In this document: positions 1 through 12,481 of the stretch, one piece after another
Numbering within the stretch: the stretch's first letter is position 1
Layout: every line of letters begins with the position of its first letter
Assembly: GCA_964035545.1 (NCBI GenBank)
Contig: OZ037767.1
Coordinates: forward strand, 16,945,781-17,009,780
Reading direction: 5' to 3'
DNA from: Bugula neritina
Lineage: Eukaryota > Bryozoa > Gymnolaemata > Cheilostomatida > Bugulidae
DNA: 64,000 nucleotides
The notes under the pieces: model-generated
Database searches by the model: none
What the model was told of the DNA's origin: nothing
Seen by the model: the letters and a program-made list of their open reading frames with translations, nothing else
Position numbers and translations under genes: made by a program

Positions 1-299
1 AAACGGGCCCGCAGCGCAGCCAGTATGCCGTCTACGTCCGTTCCCACTCCGTACGGCTTGGCTTGCTCCGTCACCGCTCTCCGCAATTGAATGAGGGCCA
101 CTCTATGCGGCCATTGAGCAGCTTCCATTACCTCTCTAAATTCTTGTACAAATTGTTCGACATCTTCCGACCCAGTAAAGGTGGGAGCTTTCAAGCAATG
201 TCTATAAGCTTCTTCTCCTTCACGATTCACAGGATTAACAGCATTTCTACGCTCACCTTCTACTGGGGGTGGTTGCATTCTAGCATTTTCAGTCTCCAT
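1..299 (-). CDS. Gag-like N-terminus of an LTR retrotransposon, cut by the window edge
   Basis: Read on the minus strand, an ATG at 297-299 opens a frame with no stop to position 1 (99 codons and counting). The protein starts METENARMQPPPVEGERRNA and contains KAPTFTGSEDVEQFVQEFRE followed by a Trp-Pro and helical stretch. That arrangement is typical of the N-terminal capsid part of gypsy/Ty3 gag proteins in animals (family knowledge). The ATG lies 33 bases inside the presumed LTR boundary, with a primer-binding-site-like stretch between. The rest of gag and pol would lie outside the window to the left. Whether the element is intact cannot be judged. Confidence 0.7.
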   Translation of the reverse strand, partial: METENARMQPPPVEGERRNAVNPVNREGEEAYRHCLKAPTFTGSEDVEQFVQEFREVMEAAQWPHRVALIQLRRAVTEQAKPYGVGTDVDGILAALRAR

Positions 300-636
300 C
301 TTTGATATACACTATCCCACCGCTGCCACCACTGTTATAATTTTCAGATTTAGGGTCGATGTGCTACCAAGAGAGTCTATTTATCATTAGAGAAACTTCA
401 CCAGTTAAGTCGAGTAGATATCGTTATATTTAATACAAGAATACATAATAAAAGTCCAATGTACAACAGTAATGATACACACGTCTATTTAATTTACAGC
501 ACTATCCTCAACTGAGCTAGTAGCGCGAAGCGGCTACTATTACTTATAAACAGCTTAGCTAATTGGCTAATACATTGTTCCGGGTCAATACGCAACCTTG
601 CGTATTGTGTTGCTGGTAGCTCCACGAGCCACCACA
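1..636 (-). mobile_element. 5' end of a gypsy-like LTR retrotransposon with its LTR
   Basis: The presumed LTR spans about 333-636 and begins TGTTATAATT and ends CCACCACA on the plus strand, so it has TG...CA ends in either orientation. Between LTR and gag, on the minus strand, lies GTGGTGGCAGCGGTGGGA, a stretch of the kind seen at primer binding sites of such elements. The right boundary is supported by the paralogous block. There the sequence ATTGCTATTTCATCG (from about 50,488) continues without an LTR, whereas here it starts directly after it at 639. The target duplication cannot be tested because the other end is outside the window. Confidence 0.6.
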
Positions 637-1328
637 CTATTGCTATTTCATCGAAGCTTATGCTTCAACAATCTTATATGACTTTTTAGGTTCTGCACAC
701 ATCGGACAAGATCTTCATCTTGATTTCTCACAATACTTGCTGGGCTGAAAAAAAACCATATTCTGTTGAGAACTTCTCACTTTCTGTTCTGCAAGCTTCA
801 TCACTAGAGATCACAATTGCACCTGAGCTTCTGAATTTACAAGTAAACTGAGTCAACACTACAGAACTTTATCAAAGTAATATACTCAAGCTTCCACTTG
901 CACTTGGCTCAGGTAAGTTAGTATTAGTTTTTTTGCCACAGGTCAATTTTTATAGTTTTTAAATTGTTTTAGTAATTTTGTGGGTCAACTTGGATTACAA
1001 GCTTTGGGAAGAGATGCCAAAATAAAATATTATGTTAAAAATTATGTTTTATCATCACCTATATTATATAATAATTATATAACATTTTGTAGATGCGGTA
1101 CAAAATCCTGTTTGGCTGGTAAAAACACTTCCACATTCTTATTGGACCACAATTATTTCTGCACTTCTGAATTTTAAGTAGACTTCCATCCTACTGTGTT
1201 CAAGCCTGAAAAGTAAGTTCATTTAAAGAGTTATTATTTCTGTTTTCTGAGTTGATGCAGTTTTGGCACTTCTGGTTAATTAATATGGATCAATGTTCAG
1301 TGGCGGAAATATTAAATTAAGTATTTAA

Positions 1329-2495
1329 CAGGGTTGGGGTAATTGTAATTTGTAATTGTAATTGGCTGTAATTAATTACATTTTTTCAAGTAATTGAATG
1401 TAATTTGTAATTGAGGCTTAAAAATGTAATTGTAATTGTAATTGTAATTAATTACATATCTAATGTAATTGATTTTTACAATTACTTTATAATTACATGT
1501 CAATTACTTCAAACTTTTAAATCTTAAAAAACTCCTTCTTTTTCTACAATGCCTACTGTTAAATAACAAGTTCAGATAGTTAGGTCAATATAGTAGGGTC
1601 ATTCCATGCCAGCTCACCGAATTGACCGCGTCTATTTGTGTCTCAGATTTTGTTAATGTTTACACCAAATAGACCTACACGTGCCTCAAGTACTCTTCTT
1701 CAGTATTTCTGACCTGACACAAATTTTTTTGAGAACTGACTACTTTTGTGGACAAAGGTTGAGGAACATTTTGAGTAAAATTTGTGATTTCTACTTTTAG
1801 ACTAATCTATAAACGTCTATATCTCAATCATTTTTCTAGCCTGAGCCTTAAAATTTGCTGTGTGATTTGATAATACCTATCAATTTGCACTAGTAGCAAC
1901 ACATATTACAGAATACTTTGTGTGCATATATGCAAAGTCATTGAATATGAACAAATCTTTGTAAATTTTGAAAAATTTCAAATACTCGCTTAATCAAATT
2001 TTAAATTACTTATAAATTGGTTTAAAAGTATAAATCACAAATTTTCCTCAAAATATTTTCCAACCTTTGTTCACCAAAGTAGTAATTTCGCAAAGTGTTT
2101 TTGTGTCAGGCCAGAAATATTCACGAATGGTGATCTGAACATGTGTAGGTCCATTTAGTGTAAATATGAGCAAAATCTGAGACACAAAGACTTGGGACCC
2201 CTTGAAAGTTGGTTGATTTGGTATGGAATGATATAATAGTATCACTGTAGAAAACAAAAGAGGTTCACCACTGTCAACACTGCCCCTGGTAGCTAGACCC
2301 TAGAAGTGACTTCTATTTATTCCTTGTGAGAACAAAAGTAATTGTAATTGTAATTAATTACATTGCCATGTAATTGTAATTGTAATTAATTACATTTATT
2401 TTTTACTGTAATTATAATTGTAATTGTAATTGACAAATCTTCATGTAATTGTAATTGTAATTAATTACATTTACATGTAATTGACCCCAACCCTG
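1329..2495. mobile_element. Non-autonomous hAT-like element with perfect terminal inverted repeats
   Basis: The element starts CAGGGTTGGGGT and ends ACCCCAACCCTG, a perfect 12-base inverted repeat. It is bounded by an 8-base direct repeat GTATTTAA at 1,321-1,328 and 2,496-2,503. An 8-base target duplication and CAGGG ends are hallmarks of the hAT superfamily. Inside each end is a TAATTG/TAATTA-rich tract (1,338-1,480 and 2,338-2,480). A second imperfect palindrome has arms at about 1,596-1,815 and 2,020-2,238. No transposase frame is present. The paralogous sequence at about 51,160-51,180 lacks the element and shows the uninterrupted site, so the insertion came after the segmental duplication. 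Confidence 0.88.
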
Positions 2496-5400
2496 GTATT
2501 TAAACTAGCTTCTAATCATTAGTTATAGCCAGTTAAGAACTCTTGTAGGCAATACAAAACCTTGGCTGGTAAAAACAGACAAGATCTTCTCTTTGACATG
2601 TCACAATACTGGATGGGCTGAAAGAACACTTTAATGTTCTGCTGAGAATTTTATCATAACTTCCACATTCTTTCTTCAAGTATTCATCACTTGAGAACTT
2701 GGCACATTCCAATTTCAAGTCAATGAACAGTTCATGTCTACAGTTCTTAAGATATGCAGAACTTTAGAACTTTGTTGAGGGTTGAAAGGTAAATTCCTTA
2801 ATTTGTTGTTTCTGGCTGAAAGTTTGTTGTTGCAATAATTATTTTGAGTTCTTTTGATTGGTCTAATATATAGCCGAGCTTGAAAATGCTGAAACAAAAT
2901 ATTCCAAAGTTCTGTAAATCATCATCTATACTGTTATTGAATCTTGTAGATGATACAATCCCTGTTTGGCTGGTAAAACACTTCCAGATGTGCATTGGAT
3001 GAGCAACATATTCCTCATTCTCTACTCTGTATGTTGACATTCACACATCTACATCTTAGTAAACTGAAGAGTAGTTTATTAGTGGATCTTCTTAAAACTC
3101 CTCTACAATAAATACTTGGCTAGACACACCATGTCTTTAACTGTTGATCAGATGAGTCTAAAACTCTATATAAAAGTGAGTCCTTTCTCTACCTTTTCTT
3201 GAAATTTTACTTCTTGACTTCCAAATATCTGATTAGAAGAACTTAGTCGTTGTCGTTTTTGGATACTATCCTGTAAAGAACAGTTTAATTTCTGCAACCG
3301 TTTTTCAAGAATAATGCTATTTTTACTTATGACTGTCATTAAATATTTGTAGTTGGCTGGTACAAACTTAGAACTCCTCTACAACAAATACTTGGCTGGA
3401 CACACCATGTCTTTAACTGTTGGTCAGATGACTCCAAAACTTTATAATTATAAAGGTGAATCTTTGTTCTACATTTTCTTGAAATTCTGCTTCTTGACTT
3501 CCAATTGTATCTGACTAGAAGGTCTCAGTTAAAGTATTTTTTTTGTCAATTTTTTGGATTTATTTTTCTATAGAAAAGTTTAATCTTTGCACCGAAACAT
3601 TTTTGAAGTATGGTATAATTTCTGCACATGACTATCATTAAACCTTGTAGATGGTGAGATCACTTGTTGGCTGGTAAAAACACTTCTACGTGTTTATTAG
3701 AAGATCTGATCCACTCTGCAAATTCACTTCTGGTGCATCTCTCCTTGATTTCAAATAGAGTAAACAGTAACTCTATTTCTCAGAACATCTCCAAGACTGT
3801 TTTTTTTAGATAACTATCCAACACAAATATTTGGAGTGGATCAAGTGAAACACCCTTCTAATGTATTTCATACTTCAGTTTCTCTGTTTTGGAGCTGAAT
3901 GAACCCCTTCTTGGCTTCAACTGAACACTAGATGTGGCTCAACTGACCATAACTTGGTAGACTCTATTCTACTAGGGTAATGGTGAGTTTATGTAATACT
4001 TCTATACTATCAGTTTGTATCAGATTATGGAACTCAAATGACATACTTGCAGTACGTGTTTCTAGTTTAGTGTTTGCATGTATGCTGAGCTATATAGTAA
4101 AATATATATTGTAGTAAAATATATAGTAAAATATATAATTATAGTAAAATAGTATAATAAAATGGTGTAGTAAGACATAATATAGTAAAAGAGTGTAAAC
4201 TTTGTGTCTTCTGGCTTCAATTTTTTTCATTGAAATATCTAAAAATTTACAAAAAAAGGTTTAAAATTTGGAATATAACAACAAATTTAAAACTTGGCTT
4301 AGTAATACAATATAAAGCTTCAATTACACCAATTAGGTTTACTATAGGCGTATATATGTAATGCTTTCAGAATATTGCTATTTTAGCAAAACTCCTCTCA
4401 GATTCTTTTCATTTGACTTTTTAGCTTCTGCACACATTCCACAAGATCTTCATCTTGACATGTCATAACACTTGCTGGGCTGAAAGAAACATTTATATGC
4501 TGGTGAAAACTTCTTCCTTTCTGTTCTGCAAACTAGTTGAAGAAGATAACTCAATGTGACTGGTGATCTTTACTGGTAAAGGTAAGCTTTTCTTTCTGTT
4601 TGTATTTGTTTATACTCTTGCTGCTGATTACAAAATGAATATACATTTTAGTCAATTGCAAGATCTGCTAATACACTAATATATAGGGTTATTTACCAGA
4701 GATTCATGTGAACAGCAAATCGTTTTCTTTCTGAACAGAATCAGGCCAGCTATGTTATTGAAATATATATTTTGTTGTAGACTTATTTCGAAGAAATGAA
4801 TATCACACTAAGGCTGGTATCCTCACATATCTGGCTGAGTTGAATGAAGATTATTCTCTGGAATATTTTCACACCTCAGAACTTTACAGAAGAAACAAAT
4901 CTCCATGTTCTGCTGAGAACTTTTTTCTATTCTTCAAACTTCCAAATATTTAACACTCGAGATCACAATTGCACCTGAACTTCTGAATCTACAAGTAGAC
5001 TGAGCCAGAGTCTACAGCACTTACTCAGAATATTATACTCAAAACTTCCACCTGCACTTCTTTTAGCTTTAAAGTAAGCTTATAGTTTCTATTATCTATC
5101 TTAGTGAAGATTTAGCATAAATTCTTGTAAATTCTTTTAGCTCATCAGACATGCCTATTTTTTAAATGTTTTGTAAATATTTGAAATAGGTTTTCAGAAT
5201 GACCTACACTGTCCATGGATGTTTGTTTGTTTCAGGTTATAAAACATTGCTTCCCTATAGAGTTTTCAAACTTGTTGATAGGGTCATTTGATTTCCCTGT
5301 GCCGTGATGGTTACATAATTTATTTGGCTGATAGAGAATGTGTTTCTAATGACATCTACTGCTCACCGAATTTCCTCTTCAAACCTTTAACCAAAACCAA

Positions 5401-5894
5401 AAGTGAGTTATTGGAAAATTGCCATTTTGAGCAGTTTACCTATAGTTCAGTTAAAATGTTTTATTGTGAGAATTTTTATTAAAATTGATAGGTGTTCGTA
5501 GATTTCCCACATCATGTAGAGACAAACTGAACCATAGTTAATAATGATGTTACTGCATGCAGTACTGCAGGCTATAGGAGTTGTGGTACCACCTTGTGGG
5601 CCTCGGAATCTGAGAGCATATCTCAGCAGTAACACTAGAGAAGGTAATAATGCATACTATAATATATTCCCTACTGTTACAATTTTAACATGTGTGGCAT
5701 TTGAATTAATTTGTGTCTCTCCAAGTGTTTAGGAAGAGGCAGCTGGTCAAATCTATTAGTTTAAGATGTGTAATGTATCTATTGTTGGATAGTAATATAA
5801 GATATGTATTACATAATAACATAATGTATCTATCATTATATGATATAAAGGCTTGTTATGTTCTCTTATTTGTATAAAGCCATTTGTAACTAAG

Positions 5895-6110
5895 TACACA
5901 TGTTGTCATGGTAATACTATGTATACATGTGTGATGTTGTCATAGTGATACTTTGTGTACATGTGTTGTCATGGTGATACTATGTATACATGTGTTGTCA
6001 TGGTGATACTATCTATACATGTGTTGTCATGGTGATACTGTGTATACATGTGTTGTCATGGTGATACTATGTGTACATGTGTTGTCATGGTAATGAAAGT
6101 TTGTTTCTAG
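5895..6110. repeat. 29-bp minisatellite, left copy
   Basis: About six to seven tandem units with the core ACATGTGTTGTCATGGTGAT followed by ACTATGTAT. The same repeat is present at 57,970-58,370 in the paralogous block with roughly twice as many units. Confidence 0.9.
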
Positions 6111-9028
6111 AAAGCAGGTACTAGCCAGGACCACCAGCTGACAGGTGAAGGTAGTAATAGTAGTCAACAGATATAGTTTGGTCACATGTATTAATACTTC
6201 CTGTTACATCTTGTGACAGTTTAAATAAAATACACTGCGGTATATTTAGCACTGGGTGAAATTTTAGGGTTCTTAGTCTAAATGTGTGACCAGACAATCT
6301 TTACAATGATTTTTGTTAATTTATAATTTTCAGCTGCTTTTTAATTTACAACATTTATACCATGATTGAGAAAGTCAGAGCAAATTCAGCATAAATTCTT
6401 ATAATTGCTACCAATTGAGCCGTTAATGAGTTAGCTGAGCGAAACTCTACGACCTTATACTTTCCAACTTGCGTAGCTCTTGAGATGCTGAGGGAATCTG
6501 ATGCATGATTGTAGTTAATGTCTGTTGGAATGTAGATAGACAACTCCTATATTGACTATTCACAAAAGTAAAATGAATGTTTGATCTAGGAAAGTGGCTG
6601 TAGAATAATATTATGATGATATGTTCTTCAGTCATAAACAGTTAACAGTGTGTTGTATTTCAGTGACTCCCTGTTACAGTAGTCTTCACACCTCATATCA
6701 ACATCTAGCTCTCTACAGCAGCTGTACATAGTATAATCTGAGTGTATTTATTACTCTGGTCTACAATGCAGAGATAGGAAATACCTTTTGGTGAGGTAAA
6801 GACTTTTACTTTCTAATATGTTACAGTAACTCTCTGAAGGTATTTTATTGTAACACACTATCGTTTAAAGCTTAAGCATTTCCATAACTAATAGAGGAAT
6901 CTTATATGTAGATAAAATTCTTATTTGAAATTATCTGGAACATTAAAATATTATTACATTCGATCAAATAATCAGGTATTTGAGTTTTGAATTTATAACA
7001 GCTAATTATTTATTTACATGTAAGTATGAAGCTGACCGCCATTTACTTGGAGTCATCCCACATGACACAATCTTGGTTATCTTGATTGTCAACCTTCATG
7101 TGTTGCTTTTTAGAGGAGCAACCAGAAATTATCGCTCTTAGAAGACTCAAGTGTAAGACTATTCAAGTACCTTGTAGCCAGAGGAGGGTCATATGACACA
7201 AGCAGTAAGTCTCAAGCAGAGCATTTTGAGATATGAAGGAGTTACCTTCTCTAATTCTTTTACAATCACTCCAAAATAACTATTCTCCTTGCACTTTTAT
7301 AGTTGGTAGTGATCACCAAGCAAAGGTTGATTTAATTCTCGATATTTATATACTGAGTTTTAGCAATTATTGAATAACTTTAAATTTTTAGTCATGCATT
7401 GCAGGAAAATCAACCACTCGGTTTACGGAGCTGAAACAGTTTATGAAATGAGATCGTAACCTTTAATTGGCCAGCCATTGACAGCTCTGAAATATCCAAC
7501 ATGGTAGATGAACTTTTCCCCAGATAATCTCTGCACTGGACAGTCACACAGTACACAGTACAAACTCTGTGAGTATCAACCACCTCTGACAGGGACAGAT
7601 AACTTCTAATCAGAGGTAAATCAGGCTGTTGGTTTTCCTGTTATTTAATATAATAGTTTGCGTTAATTCACATTTGCCCGCAGATAGCTAAGGCACTACT
7701 TATCTTAGAACTGTCAGCATTAACATTACTATCAGCTATAATAGTGAATATTTATTTAAGCTGAGCTCATTTCTATTGTAGAAAATTCCTCTTGCAACTT
7801 TCATCACAGATCTCTCATATAATAGTTTCTTCTGGAGTTCACCAGGAAACTATTGCTCTCAATGCTCTTTACCATATCTGCAGACATCAGTGTGAAATGG
7901 CCCTCAGCCCTGGTGATATATGCATCAATACTTAACACTTGCTTCATAAACATAAACATAATTTTCTGCATGTTATTTGTTGGCTAAAATGCAACATTAA
8001 GGTCATTAGTTGATTTTTGTTTAGAATGTAATATTATGGTTTTTAATTGACTTTAAAGTTTGTAAATACTAATTTATATGGCAGATAATTTTTTTATCTT
8101 ACAAGATTGTGAAGCACAACAGAAAATATTAGACCTTTAAGAGTTGCTGTATAAGCCTTGTACAGGTTATTGTAGCCTCAGCTATCCGTTAGGCTTTTGT
8201 TTTAAGAAACTTCCTAATTTGGATGAACATAGAACAAGTAGTGAAATGAAGTTCTCTCAGCAGAACTTGAATCTAATGCTATACACAGTTTTCAAAGGAT
8301 TGACTCTAATAGGCTATATATAACATGGCTTCATTGATGGCCTTAATTTGACAAGAATTATAGTGCTCAGTGAATTTTAGAATGCTAAGTGGCTAAAAGC
8401 AGACTAGAATAATTTTATTTGGTAATATAACAGAAAATCACTAAAACTACTATTCATAAATAGGCAGTTTTACTTAAGGTAGTAAAAATGGTATCTTATA
8501 GTGTAAAATAACCAATTTAATTAAACCTCTTCTATTGATTACATCTAAGGCCATCTTCTAGAATAAGTTTGTGGTAGCTATCTAGAATTGTTTATTGGGC
8601 TGTTTTAAATTACTACATTCTAGGATAACTTTACACGTTGTAATATTTGAAATATACACTACAGCTTATTGTAGTAAACTTCTATATAGTCAAACAATTG
8701 CCTGAAATTTATTAGCTAAGGTTTTATCTAAAATAGTCACTAGAATGTTGAAAAGTAGAGCCAGATATTTAAAGTTCAATGAAAATGATGCCCAATAAGT
8801 ATATCTTTCAGTAACTTAACTAATATCTACAAATACAGCTAACATCTGCTCACAGCACTGAGGCCTATCAACAGCTAACTAACTGCAACTAGTAGCACTA
8901 ATTTATTTTTCTTTACGGATATTCTAACTCTCATTGGCTATAACAGTAAACAATATACATGTATAAAATATGCTATATGTTGTATAATTTGAATATGCAT
9001 ATATGTCGTATGCTTATAACACACACAC

Positions 9029-9075
9029 TCACCTACACTACACACACGCACACACACACTCACACACACACACAG
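9029..9075. repeat. CA-rich microsatellite
   Basis: Interrupted ACACAC tract directly upstream of the 19-bp minisatellite. The matching position in the right copy (about 60,900-60,990) has an imperfect counterpart. Confidence 0.85.
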
Positions 9076-9114
9076 CTGAAGTACATGCGTAACCATAGTA
9101 TAAGCCTAGCTGTA

Positions 9115-10435
9115 ATATATACATAATTCATAACTGTAGTATAGACATATAGCTGTAATATAGTCATATAGCTGTAACATAGTCATATAGCTGTAACATA
9201 GTCATATAACTAATATAGTCATATAGCTGTAATATAGCCATATAGCTTTAATATAGTCATATAGCTGTAATATAGTCATATAGCTGTAATATAGTCATAT
9301 AGCTGTAATATAGTCATATAGCTGTAATATAGTCATAAAGTTACAATATAGACATATAGCTGTAATATAGTCATATAGCTGTAATATAGACATATAGCTG
9401 TAATAATTATAGTCATATTATAGCTGTAACATAGTCATATAGCTAATATAGTCATATAGCCGTAATATAGACATATAGCTGTAATATAGTCATATAGCTG
9501 TAATATAGTCATATAACTAATATAGTCATATAGCTGTAACATAGTCATATAACTAATATAGTCCTATAGCTGTAATATAGTCATATTATAGCTGTAACAT
9601 AGTCATATAACTAATATAGTCATATAGCTGTGTTATAGTCCTACAGCTGTAACATAGTCATATAGCTGTAACATAGTCATATAGCTGTAACATAGTCATA
9701 TAGCTAATATAGTCATATAGCTGTAATATAGTCATATAGCTGTAATATAGTCATATAGCTGTAATATAGTCATATAACTAATATAGTCATATAGCTGTAA
9801 CATAGTCATATAGCTAATATAGTCATATAGCTGTAATATAGTCATATAGCTGTAATATAGTCATATAGCTGTAATATAGTCATATAACTAATATAGTCAT
9901 ATAGCTGTAACATAGTCATATAACTAATATAGTCATATAGCTGTAATATAGACATATAGCTGTAATATAGTCATATTATAGCTGTAACATAGTCATATAA
10001 CTAATATAGTCATATAGCTGTAATATAGTCCTACAGCTGTAACATAGTCATATAGCTGTAACATAGTCATATAGCTAATATAGTCATATAGCTGTAATAT
10101 AGTCATATAGCTGTAACATAGTCATATAGCTGTAACATAGTCATATAGCTAATATAGTCATATAGCTGTAATATAGTCATATAGCTGTAACATAGTCATA
10201 TAGCTGTAACATAGTCATATAACTAATATAGACATATAGCTGTAACATAGTCATATAGCTGTAACATAGTCATATAGCTAATATAGTTATATAGCTGTAA
10301 TATAGTCATATAGCTGTAATATAGTCATATAGCTGTAATATAGTCATATAGCTGTAATATAGTCATATAGCTGTAACATAGTCATATAGTTGCAATATAG
10401 TCATATAGCTGTAATATAGAAATAGTGATAGTAGA
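9115..10435. repeat. 19-bp minisatellite (ATAGTCATATAGCTGTAAT), long left copy
   Basis: About 70 tandem units of ATAGTCATATAGCTGTAAT, mixed with a 17-base variant ATAGTCATATAACTAAT and with C/T changes (TAACATAG or TAATATAG). Longer blocks of mixed units recur around 9,480-9,960, which suggests the array grew by copying blocks. The right paralogue at 61,030-61,560 has only about 25 units. The repeats are exact tandems without spacers, so this is not a CRISPR array. Confidence 0.95.
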
Positions 10436-12481
10436 AGTATAGCTGTAATATAAGCATAATTGTAGTGTAGACATAGCTATAGTATAAACTTATATGTATG
10501 TATGTAAATAATATATGTATATTCAAATAATACAACATATGGTATCTTATATGTATATTGTTGACTAAAAGCTATAATTATTATAGAGCCCATAACAGTT
10601 AAAATATCTATAAGAAATAAATTAGTGCTACTAGCTATAGTTAGTTAGCTGTTAATATTGGTAATAGTGCTCTTAGCAGCTGTTAGCTGTAATATTAGAC
10701 ATGAGTTTTGTTGCTGAAAGATATACTTATTCATGAGCATCATTATCGTTATTAAACTTTGAATATCTGGCTCTACTTTTCAACGTTCTAGTGCCCATTT
10801 TAGATAAAACTTTTGCTAATAAATTCCACGCAATTGTTCCACGATATAGCAGTTAACTTTGATAAGCTCCTGTGTATATTTTCAAATATTACAACACATA
10901 AAGTTATTCTAGCATGTAATAGTTTAATGCAGCCCAATAAACAACTCTAAACAGCTACAAAAAATAGAAGAAGTGTCAAGAGTTTAATTAAACTGTTATT
11001 GCTATATATATGCATGTGTAAAGCTTTATAGACATGACTGCAGTATAAGCATAGCTGTATAGTAAAGACATAGCTATATAGTGTAAGTTTAGCTGTATTA
11101 TATACATTGTTTAACCTGTAAGCTCTTACTTGTACACTTGTATTAAGGTAATCTTACTTATACCCATCTTGGTTAATCAGATACAGATATTTAAGCTGGT
11201 CAAATACCAGCAAAATATTGCTAGCACATGTATAAAAAAGTTACTTCGAAATGGACCGGTTATAATTTGTAAGTATATAATGAAACATGCCTGTGCCTAT
11301 GTAGTATGAATATATCAAACAGTTTTGACCACTTGCCATTCTGATTTTAATGAGACCTGTCATTAGTATTATTAATGATCATGATTTGTAACTAACATTT
11401 TCAAATCTTTGAAAACTTTTCAGTTTAGTTTGAAATAAATTGCTACACTGTTTCGAACTAAAAATTTCATAAAAACCTTTTTTCTCCTGACATCCAATTG
11501 ACATTAGTTAAATAATATCTTCATGTATTACAAAGTTGTTAGAGCCTAAAGGAAAGTTGACATTACAAGAACAAGAACAACTTAAGCTATGAAAGGAATA
11601 AAATATTAGCTAACTTTAGAATCTAATATTTTTCTGTTGTGCAAACTGTATTTTCAATTTATCTTCATTATCTGTTTAAGTCAAAGTATTTTTTATGAGA
11701 AACATAGTTTAGTAGTTTCATTCAATTTCAATAAAACTTAAACTAAAACATCCATAAAACAATGCTGTGTTATGTTTATTTATTAAACAAAAACCTTAAC
11801 AAAAAACCAATTCAGGGTGACCTGTACCTATTCTAAGCGTTAATGCGGAAGCAATCTTGGCAGGTTATTGGAGTTGTGTTCTTATCTTGAGGATCACATC
11901 TTAGCAGCTTATATGATGCAGAAACTTTTACAGCTTCATTTAGTTACTATTTCTATCGCATACAGATACTATTCGGCTCATACTGTAATCACAAAACAAT
12001 GCTGGATAGGATATTTAATAACTAGCCAAAAATCAGCTTCACCAAAATATGTTATGGCGAAAATGACTTCACAGTCAATCAGCTCTGTTATATTGCATTA
12101 GCAAAAAATATAAAATATAAATAGCAATACTACTCAATAATTATTTCTTCTTAGAATTTATTTGCATTATAATTATGTAGGAGTAAATAAATGTAAATGG
12201 AGAGCTAGGCATAAGACATAATAAGGTACTTCTTGTCCTTTCAAAATGGGGCGCAGTTTTGCTATTTTTGAGTTGTCTATCCATTTTTGCTTATGTCTAA
12301 GCTTGGTTATGACAATTTAATCAATAAAATCTATGTTGCTTATTTGGCAGACTATTTTGCTGTATGAAATTTTGGGTAATAGCAGTGCTAACAACTCGTA
12401 CTGTTAATATTACATTATCTCATATAGTTGCACTTTCTTTTGACAGATAACGAAACTGAAGGTAATTTAACAGACATTTAG

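Larger units (their letters stand above)
660..7700 (+). other. Array of exon-like units without coding capacity, left block
   Basis: This stretch is a chain of 150-350-base modules. Each is preceded by a pyrimidine tract and AG and ends in a good 5' splice site. Donors are seen near 912, 1,211, 2,790, 3,174, 3,452, 3,980, 4,578, 5,071 and 7,616 (GTAAG or GTGAG type). Two sentences recur in the modules: GATCACAATTGCACCTGA (811, 4,965) and TTGGCTGGTAAAAACACTTC with small changes (1,110, 2,556, 2,965, 3,352, 3,663). Stops occur in all frames, so these are not protein exons. They may be exons of a non-coding transcript, exons of a dead gene, or a repeat family with splice-like edges. Sequence alone cannot decide. 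Confidence 0.45.
640..12370 (+). repeat. Left copy of a long direct segmental duplication
   Basis: From about 640 to 12,370 the sequence matches about 54,190-63,530 in the same orientation and the same order, with indels. Matched landmarks are 811 with 54,419, 2,533 with 55,000, 3,640 with 56,085, 4,561 with 56,990, 5,895 with 57,985, 6,355 with 58,620, 9,120 with 61,030, 10,497 with 61,618 and 11,810 with 62,935. Spacing is about 51-53 kb. The left copy is longer because of the hAT-like insertion and a longer 19-bp minisatellite. The match ends just before the TARBP1-like exons, near the sequence TCAATAAAATCTA. Open frames inside are not shared between the copies, which argues against coding function. 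Confidence 0.85.

Noticed and set aside
980-1177. 65-codon frame conserved at 50,827-51,024 (about 90 percent identical)
   Set aside because: It spans a presumed 3' splice site (TTTTGTAG) and the third copy at about 54,600 is broken. The identity is no higher than that of the neighbouring non-coding sequence.
9115-10435. Regular repeat array that might suggest a CRISPR
   Set aside because: Units are contiguous and near identical with no unique spacers, and the genome is eukaryotic. It is a minisatellite.
11868-12101. 77-codon open frame with a reasonable amino-acid mix
   Set aside because: The paralogous sequence at about 62,990-63,220 breaks it with stops and indels, so it is not conserved as coding.
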